Below, piece by piece: positions 59,070 through 64,000 of a stretch of DNA of 64,000 nucleotides. Position numbers and translations under genes: made by a program. The stretch's first letter is position 1. Every line of letters starts with the position of its first letter. The DNA lies in assembly GCF_900143005.1 (NCBI RefSeq), contig NZ_FRCS01000001.1, positions 1,240,001-1,304,000 on the forward strand. The letters are read 5' to 3'. Source of the DNA: Cryptosporangium aurantiacum (lineage in GTDB: Bacteria > Actinomycetota > Actinomycetes > Mycobacteriales > Cryptosporangiaceae). Below the pieces are notes generated by a model. The model searched no databases and was not told the DNA's origin. It saw nothing but the letters and a program-made list of their open reading frames with translations.

Positions 59070-60146
59070 ATGAGAGTCTGCGTCGCGTACCGGGTCGGAG
59101 AGCCGCTCGTCGTCGAGGACCTGCCGGTCCCGGCGCTGGGGCCGCGGGACGTCCTAGTCCGGGTCACCGCCAGCGGTATCTGCCACACCGACCTCAACGT
59201 CCTGGAGGGACGGTCGGCGCTGCCGCTGCCGATCGTCCCCGGGCACGAGGGGTGCGGGATCGTGGAGGAGGTCGGCAGCGAGGTACGCCGCACACGGGTC
59301 GGCGACCGGGTGCTGGCCTCGGTGGCACCGGCGTGCGGGGCCTGCTGGTGGTGCCTGAACGGCGTCTCCACGCATTGCGAGCTCAACCCGGTCGTGAAGG
59401 CGGCGCCCCGGTTCGAGCTCGCCGACGGCCGGTGGGCCGGTGCGGTGTGTGGTTGCGGGACGTTCGCCGACGCGATGGTCGTCCACGAGGCGTCGGTGGT
59501 GCCGGTCGAGACGAGCCTGCCCGACGAGCAACTGGCGCTGCTGGGCTGTGGCGTCACGACCGGGCTGGGGGCGGCACTCAACACCGCGGAGGTGCGGCCG
59601 GGCAGCAGCGTCGCGGTGATCGGCTGCGGGGGCGTCGGGCAGTCGGTGGTGCAGGGTGCCCGCATCGCCGGCGCCGCGACGATCGTGGCGATCGACCCGG
59701 TGGCCGGCCGCCGCGAGGCGTGTCTGCGGGTGGGTGCCACGCACGCGATCGACCCCGGCGCGAGCGACGTGCTGGCGGAGGTGCGCGGGCTGACCGGTGG
59801 CCGCGGCGCGGACTACACGTTCGAGGTCGTCGGCCGCCCGGAGCTGATGGTCCAGGCGTTCGATCTGGCGCGTCCGGCAGGCACCGTGACGTTCGTCGGC
59901 ATGCCCGCGGTCGGCGACACGCTGACGCTGCCCGCGATTCCGGCGGTGTTCTCCGGCAAGCGGATCGCGGGCTCGGTGGTCGGGGGAGCGCAGATCCTGC
60001 GGGACTTCCCGCGCTACGTCCGGCTCGCCGAGAGCGGCTTGCTCGACCTGTCCGCGATGGTTTCCCACCGGATCAGCCTGGCTGAGATCAACGACGGTAT
60101 CGACGCGATGACGCGCGGCGAAGGGGTCCGCACCGTGGTGGTGTGA
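59070..60146 (+). CDS. zinc-dependent alcohol dehydrogenase (medium-chain)
   Basis: The 358-residue product is a class III-like MDR: catalytic zinc ligands in CHTD and GHEGCG, the structural zinc loop CGACWWC with a fourth Cys in THC, and the coenzyme site IGCGGVGQSV near residue 190. It oxidises an alcohol with NAD, possibly feeding the divergent aldehyde dehydrogenase. The ATG at 59070 has GAGG five bases upstream; an in-frame ATG at 59025 would overlap the operator region. It ends in a hairpin shared with the convergent thiolase gene. Confidence 0.9.
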   Translation: MRVCVAYRVGEPLVVEDLPVPALGPRDVLVRVTASGICHTDLNVLEGRSALPLPIVPGHEGCGIVEEVGSEVRRTRVGDRVLASVAPACGACWWCLNGVSTHCELNPVVKAAPRFELADGRWAGAVCGCGTFADAMVVHEASVVPVETSLPDEQLALLGCGVTTGLGAALNTAEVRPGSSVAVIGCGGVGQSVVQGARIAGAATIVAIDPVAGRREACLRVGATHAIDPGASDVLAEVRGLTGGRGADYTFEVVGRPELMVQAFDLARPAGTVTFVGMPAVGDTLTLPAIPAVFSGKRIAGSVVGGAQILRDFPRYVRLAESGLLDLSAMVSHRISLAEINDGIDAMTRGEGVRTVVV

Positions 60147-60173
60147 GCGGGCGCCGCTGATCGGCGCCCGCTC
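60145..60173. terminator. bidirectional hairpin between convergent genes
   Basis: GAGCGGGCGCC (60145-60155) and GGCGCCCGCTC (60163-60173) form an 11-bp perfect stem with a 7-base loop, beginning inside the alcohol dehydrogenase stop codon and ending 17 bases before the thiolase stop. It can terminate both convergent transcripts. Confidence 0.78.
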
Positions 60174-60190
60174 CCGGTGTGGGCCGAGGA

Positions 60191-61381
60191 TCAGGCGGAG
60201 GGTGGGACCTCGAGCAGCATTGCGGTGGCCATGCCGCCGCCGGCGCACATCGCGGCGACGCCGAGGCCCCCGCCGCGCCGCCGCAGCTCGTGGGAGAGCG
60301 TCAGCACCATGCGCGCGCCGGTCATCGCCACCGGGTGCCCCAGGCTGCAGCCGCTGCCCAGCACGTTCACCCGCTCCTCGTCCAGGCCGAGCGCGCGGGT
60401 GGCCGCGACGGCGACCGACGCGAACGCCTCGTTGATCTCCCAGAGCGCGACGTCCTCGACCGAGCGTCCGGCCCGCCGCAGCGCCTTCTCGATGGCGGCC
60501 GCCGGTGCCAGACCGGTCTCCGCGGGCGGGACGCCGACCGACGCCCACGCGCGGACGACCGCCAGCGGCTCCAGCCCCTCGCTCCGCGCGACCGCCCGGT
60601 CGGTAACGACGAGGGCCGCCGCACCGTCGTTGACGCCGGCCGAGTTGCCCGCGGTGATGCTGAAGCCCTCGATGCCCCGGTTCAGCGGCGGCAGCGACGC
60701 GAGCTTCTCCAGGCTGGTGGTTCGCCGGGGGTGCTCGTCGACCGCGAACGTGACCGCGGATCCGTCCCGCCGGACGACGTCGATCGGGAACGTCTCCGCG
60801 GCGAAGCTGCCCGCGTCGATCCCGGCGATCGCCCGCTGGTGGGAGCGGAGCGCCCAGGCGTCCATCTCGGCGCGGCTGACCCCGGCCTTCACCGCGGTGT
60901 TCCAGCCGACCGTGATCGACATGTCCGCGATCGGTGCGTCCGGCGTCTCGCGGTGGCTGGGCGCGAGCCAGTTCTCGGTCCACTCGTCGGTGGCCGGGCA
61001 CCGCCACGCCACCGTCGGCATCGTCGAGCTCGACTGGACACCACCGGCGACGACGACGTCGTCCATCCCCGCGATGATCGACGACGCCGCGGTCTGGATC
61101 GCGGACAGCCCGGAGGCGCAGTGCCGGTTGTGCGCGATGCCGGGCGCGTTGACCAGCCCGGCGTCGATCGCGGCGTACCGTCCGATCGCGCCGCCACCGT
61201 AGAGCGACTCGCCGATCACGACGTCGTCGAACGCCTCGGGGGCGAGCCCGGAGCGCCGGACGGCCTCCGCGACCGCCTTGGTGGCCAGCGTGAACGCGTC
61301 GATCTGGGACAGCGTTCCCTTGTAGGCGGTGCCGATCGGGGTACGGGCGCCGGCGACGATCACGGCTTCTCGGTCGGTCAT
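60191..61381 (-). CDS. thiolase (acetyl-CoA acetyltransferase family)
   Basis: The 396-residue product has all thiolase catalytic elements: nucleophile Cys88 (HNRHCASGLSA), NEAFA, GHPVAMTG and the second cysteine in MCAGGG near the C-terminus. It cleaves 3-oxoacyl-CoA with CoA, the last step of beta-oxidation. The ATG at 61381 has GAGGAG eight bases upstream, and the gene follows the D-aminoacylase-like gene by 18 bases in one operon. It is a true thiolase, in contrast to the Cys-less protein at 50105. Confidence 0.93.
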   Translation of the reverse strand: MTDREAVIVAGARTPIGTAYKGTLSQIDAFTLATKAVAEAVRRSGLAPEAFDDVVIGESLYGGGAIGRYAAIDAGLVNAPGIAHNRHCASGLSAIQTAASSIIAGMDDVVVAGGVQSSSTMPTVAWRCPATDEWTENWLAPSHRETPDAPIADMSITVGWNTAVKAGVSRAEMDAWALRSHQRAIAGIDAGSFAAETFPIDVVRRDGSAVTFAVDEHPRRTTSLEKLASLPPLNRGIEGFSITAGNSAGVNDGAAALVVTDRAVARSEGLEPLAVVRAWASVGVPPAETGLAPAAAIEKALRRAGRSVEDVALWEINEAFASVAVAATRALGLDEERVNVLGSGCSLGHPVAMTGARMVLTLSHELRRRGGGLGVAAMCAGGGMATAMLLEVPPSA

Positions 61382-61399
61382 CAGTCTCGCTCCTCGATG

Positions 61400-63106
61400 T
61401 CAGCCGGGGGTGACCACGCGGCCGGGGCGTTCTCCGGTCAGCTCGTCGGACTCGACGACGATCTGGCCGTTGACCAGCGTGTAGTCGTAGCCGCGGGCGC
61501 GCTGGACGTAGCGGCTCGCGCCGAGCGGGAAGTCGTCGGTGAGTTCGGGGGTCAGCAGACGCAGCGCGTCGAGGTCGATCACGTTCACGTCGGCGAACGC
61601 GCCCGGCGTGAGCACACCGCGGTCGGCGATCCCGAACAGCCGGGCGCCCTCCAGCGTGAGCTTGTACACCGCGCGGCCGACGTCGAGCCGCTTCTCGTCG
61701 CGCACCCAGTGGCTCAGCACGTAGGACGTCTGGCCGGCGTCCATCGTCATCGCGACGTGTGCCCCGGCATCGGCCAGCCCGAGGACGACGTCCGGGTTGG
61801 TGATCATCGTGGCGACCGCGTCGAGGTCGGAGTTGAGGACCGGGTAGTACAGCAGGCCCTGGCCGTCGGTCTCCAGCAGGTAGTCGACGAACGCGCCCGC
61901 CGGTGTCCGGCCCCGGCGGGCGGCCTCCGCGGCCAGGCTGTTCTCCGGCCGGACGTCGTAGTGCGCGACGCCGGGCGGTAACAGGTACAGCTTCGCCGGA
62001 TCCTTGGGCGCGAGCGGCCCGGACAACTCGGCGCCGTTCTCGGCCTGGTCGACCAGCACCTGGCGGAACGCCTCGTCGGCCAGCGCTTTCCGCCGCTCCG
62101 CGCTCGGTCGTTCCCGCAGCTGCGTCCAGGCGGGCAGCGCGTCGTACGGCGTCCGGCCGTGCAGGCCGTAGAGGATCGCGGTGCCGCGCCCGGACGTCTG
62201 CGGGCGCAGGTCGGCGCCGCGGGCGCGGGCCGCGGCCACCTCGTCCATCACCCAGGACCACAGGCCGGGACGACGGTCGCTCTGCGTGATCGCAAACGTG
62301 AGCGGCCGTCCGCAGGAGCGGCTGACCTCCTCCATCCAGGCCATCTCGGCGATCGAGTTCCGGCGCTCGGCACCGTCGCGCTCACCGATCCGCGGGGTCG
62401 CCTCGAGGACGCCGCGCCCCCGTTCGCCGAGCACGCCGGCGAGCGTCACGAGTTCGGACGGCTCGGCGAACGTGCCGGGCAGCGGCCGTCCGTCCGGAAC
62501 CGTGTGCAGGAAGCTGCGCGACGTGGAGAAGCCGAGCGCGCCGCTGTCCATCGCCTCGGCCAGCACCGCGGCCATCTCCCGGACGTCGTCCGGCTCGGCG
62601 GGGGACTCGTCGAGGCTGCGCTCGCCCATCACGTAGTAGCGGAGCGCGCTGTGCCCGACCAGACCGCCGACGTTCAGGCCGAGCGGGCGGTCGTCCAGCG
62701 CGCGCAGGTAGTCGCCGTAGGACTCCCAGCCCCAGGGCAACCCGGCCATGATCGAGTCGGCGGGAATGTCCTCCACCGAGTCCATCATCTCCGCGAGGTA
62801 TCGGGTCGCGGCCGGACGGACCGGCGCGAACGTGACCCCGCAGTTGCCGAGCACCACGGTCGTGACGCCGTGCCAGCAGGACGACGTGGCGCTGGGATCC
62901 CAGAACAGCTGGGCGTCCAGGTGAGTGTGGATGTCGACGAAGCCCGGCGTCACGAGCCTGCCGCGGGCGTCGATCTCGCGCCGGCCGGGGTCGGGTACCT
63001 CCCCGACGGCGGTGACGCGGTCCGCGTCGATCGCGACGTCCGCGCGGACCGGACCCGCGCCGGTTCCGTCAACGACGTCGCCACCCCGGATCACGATGTC
63101 GTGCAT
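61400..63106 (-). CDS. D-aminoacylase-like amidohydrolase
   Basis: The 568-residue product is of the same type as that at 38211: IRGGDVVDGTG at the start, the metal motif FVDIHTHLDAQ (57-67; His60, His62), GHSALRYYVMGE, and LADAGAHVAM. The two proteins share layout and motif wording (SSCWHGVTTVVLGNCG here, PSCWHGVTTVVMGNCG there), so they are paralogues, each in an operon under a 14-bp operator. Function is probably hydrolysis of a cyclic amide or related bond. It is upstream of the thiolase gene. Confidence 0.9.
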   Translation of the reverse strand: MHDIVIRGGDVVDGTGAGPVRADVAIDADRVTAVGEVPDPGRREIDARGRLVTPGFVDIHTHLDAQLFWDPSATSSCWHGVTTVVLGNCGVTFAPVRPAATRYLAEMMDSVEDIPADSIMAGLPWGWESYGDYLRALDDRPLGLNVGGLVGHSALRYYVMGERSLDESPAEPDDVREMAAVLAEAMDSGALGFSTSRSFLHTVPDGRPLPGTFAEPSELVTLAGVLGERGRGVLEATPRIGERDGAERRNSIAEMAWMEEVSRSCGRPLTFAITQSDRRPGLWSWVMDEVAAARARGADLRPQTSGRGTAILYGLHGRTPYDALPAWTQLRERPSAERRKALADEAFRQVLVDQAENGAELSGPLAPKDPAKLYLLPPGVAHYDVRPENSLAAEAARRGRTPAGAFVDYLLETDGQGLLYYPVLNSDLDAVATMITNPDVVLGLADAGAHVAMTMDAGQTSYVLSHWVRDEKRLDVGRAVYKLTLEGARLFGIADRGVLTPGAFADVNVIDLDALRLLTPELTDDFPLGASRYVQRARGYDYTLVNGQIVVESDELTGERPGRVVTPG

Positions 63107-63129
63107 GGCCTCACGCCCCTACCTAAGAA

Positions 63130-63143
63130 AGCATGCGTTCACT
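63130..63143. promoter_or_regulatory. 14-bp family operator, copy 5
   Basis: AGCATGCGTTCACT keeps the AG and CACT arms and the central CG, and is followed by TTACTATAGG as at copy 2. It lies in the 86-base divergent region between the D-aminoacylase-like gene and the SDR gene. Confidence 0.7.
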
Positions 63144-63192
63144 TACTATAGGGGCCGACGCAGCGGACGTCACCCGGTACGAGGAGGTGCCC

Positions 63193-64000
63193 GTGGGGGC
63201 GATGGACGGGCGGGTCGCGGTCGTCACCGGCGCGAGCCGGGGCATCGGGCAGCACATCGCGGAGCGGTTCGCCGCCGAGGGCGCGGCGGTGGCGCTGGTC
63301 GCGCGGACCGTCGAACCGGGCACGTCGCGGCTGCCCGGTTCGCTGCAGGAGGTCGTCGACGGCATCCGAGCCCGGGGTGGCGTGGCGGCTGCCGTCCCCG
63401 CGGACCTGACCGCGCCGGACGACGTCGAGACCGTGCTGTCCCGGGCCGAGGCGGCCCTCGGGCCGGTCGACACGCTGGTGAACAACGCCGGGGTGAACTT
63501 CTACGGCCCGGCGCTGGACCTGCCCGCCAAGCGCTACGAGATCATGGCCCGGATGATGGTCCAGACCCCGTTCCGGCTGTGTCAGCTGGCCGCGGCCGGG
63601 ATGGTCACGCGCGGGCGGGGCTGGATCCTCAACATCACGTCGAAGCAGGCCAGGCACCCGTCCGGCCCGCCGTACCCGGACTGGGCCGCCGACGGCAGCG
63701 TCGCCTACGGCATGTGCAAGGCCGCGGCCGACCGGCTGGCCACCGGGCTGGCGGCGGAGTTGCACGGCACCGGGGTGAGCGTCAACGCGCTCGGCACATC
63801 CGGGCTGGTGCGGACGCCGGGCGTCGCGGTCGTCTCGCCGCACACCCCGGACAACACCCCGGTCGAACCCGACGACGCGATGGCCGAAGCCGCGCTCCTG
63901 CTCTGCACGGCACCGGCGGGCCAGGTCACCGGCCGGATCGAGTACAGCATGGAACTGCTCGGGCGGCCGTTCCCGCTCGGCCCCTGGGCGCTGTCTGCGA
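63193..64000 (+). CDS. short-chain dehydrogenase/reductase (3' end outside the window)
   Basis: About 269 residues are visible. The product has TGASRGIG, NNAG, NITSKQ and the AYGMCK catalytic pair, with a long insertion before the Tyr (SGPPYPDWAADGS) seen in some actinobacterial SDRs. It probably oxidises a hydroxyacyl-CoA or alcohol. The GTG at 63193 is chosen because GAGGAGG lies five bases upstream; an ATG at 63202 would be too far from it. It is divergent from the D-aminoacylase-like gene across operator copy 5. The reading frame is still open at the last base. Confidence 0.85.
   Translation, partial: MGAMDGRVAVVTGASRGIGQHIAERFAAEGAAVALVARTVEPGTSRLPGSLQEVVDGIRARGGVAAAVPADLTAPDDVETVLSRAEAALGPVDTLVNNAGVNFYGPALDLPAKRYEIMARMMVQTPFRLCQLAAAGMVTRGRGWILNITSKQARHPSGPPYPDWAADGSVAYGMCKAAADRLATGLAAELHGTGVSVNALGTSGLVRTPGVAVVSPHTPDNTPVEPDDAMAEAALLLCTAPAGQVTGRIEYSMELLGRPFPLGPWALSA

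Noticed and set aside
59154-62261. A 1035-codon open frame on the minus strand across the alcohol dehydrogenase, thiolase and hydrolase genes
   Set aside because: It spans three well-supported genes and the convergent hairpin, and its composition is Arg/Gly-rich without domains. It is an artefact of GC-rich third positions.
1-64000. tRNA or rRNA genes, CRISPR arrays, transposases, integrases or attachment sites
   Set aside because: I looked for cloverleaf-like segments, regularly spaced repeats, transposase or recombinase motifs and terminal inverted repeats and saw none. The island may still have been acquired horizontally, but nothing in the sequence marks its borders.

Overview
The window is a G+C-rich chromosomal segment from an actinobacterium. 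The evidence is the very high GC in wobble positions, frequent GTG and TTG starts, F420-type luciferase-like oxidoreductase, IclR and TetR regulators, and dense runs of genes joined by ATGA or GTGA overlaps. The gene mix resembles Frankiales or Pseudonocardiales-like soil actinomycetes, but no ribosomal or other taxonomic marker is present, so the genus is not assigned. I see no tRNA, rRNA, CRISPR array, insertion sequence, integrase or phage gene, and no intergenic stretch longer than about 300 bases.

Layout. 1-2.4 kb: end of a YheO-type regulator, a threonine/serine dehydratase-like gene and a GGDEF protein. 2.5-7.5 kb: a branched-chain-amino-acid-type ABC importer (LivF, LivG, fused LivH-LivM) divergent from its lipoprotein binding protein. 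7.6-12.1 kb: a six-gene operon for a fragmented 2-oxoacid/acetoin-type dehydrogenase complex. 12.1-15.7 kb: IclR regulator, acyl-CoA synthetase and a MaoC-type hydratase. 15.9-19.1 kb: Rieske oxygenase plus Baeyer-Villiger-type monooxygenase. 19.1-23.2 kb (minus): NuoF-like flavoprotein, small ferredoxin, NRAMP transporter and a tandem TetR protein in one operon. 23.2-29.0 kb: an unknown plus-strand gene, then a Rieske oxygenase, ferredoxin, two amidohydrolases, Rieske ferredoxin and alpha/beta hydrolase. 29.1-33.4 kb: SDR and TetR divergent from an acyl-CoA dehydrogenase / aminoglycoside-phosphotransferase-like kinase / VOC operon. 33.4-35.7 kb: DapB-like reductase and CoA transferase. 35.8-46.3 kb: one long plus-strand operon (amidohydrolase, Rieske oxygenase, D-aminoacylase-like hydrolase, P450, second hydrolase, indolepyruvate-type ferredoxin oxidoreductase, EthD-like protein). 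46.3-63.1 kb: further catabolic operons with aldehyde dehydrogenases, amidohydrolases, SDRs, an aldolase/thiolase-like protein with a DUF35 partner, an LLM oxidoreductase, a tandem CoA transferase, zinc alcohol dehydrogenase, thiolase and a second D-aminoacylase-like hydrolase. The window ends inside an SDR gene.

How the genes may work together. Almost everything from 7.5 kb on looks like uptake, CoA activation, oxygenation, C-C hydrolysis and beta-oxidation of one or more cyclic organic substrates; the substrate cannot be read from the sequence. The strongest new signal is regulatory. I found five sets of recurring inverted-repeat sites in promoters. (1) An 18-bp site, GGAACAAATGTTAGGTTC, occurs identically upstream of the dehydrogenase operon (7541) and the amidohydrolase operon (27152, opposite strand), with a two-mismatch copy upstream of the Rieske oxygenase (29005). 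(2) A 14-bp family around AGCAAGCGTTCACT lies in five promoters between 35.8 and 63.1 kb. (3) AGAAC-N3-RTTCT occurs three times between the TetR and acyl-CoA dehydrogenase genes. (4) GAACGYCAGTTC flanks the acyl-CoA synthetase/MaoC pair. (5) AATCCTT(N)AATGATTGC links the ABC importer promoter to the Rieske/Baeyer-Villiger promoter. Together they divide the window into at least four regulons and suggest a multi-module catabolic island.
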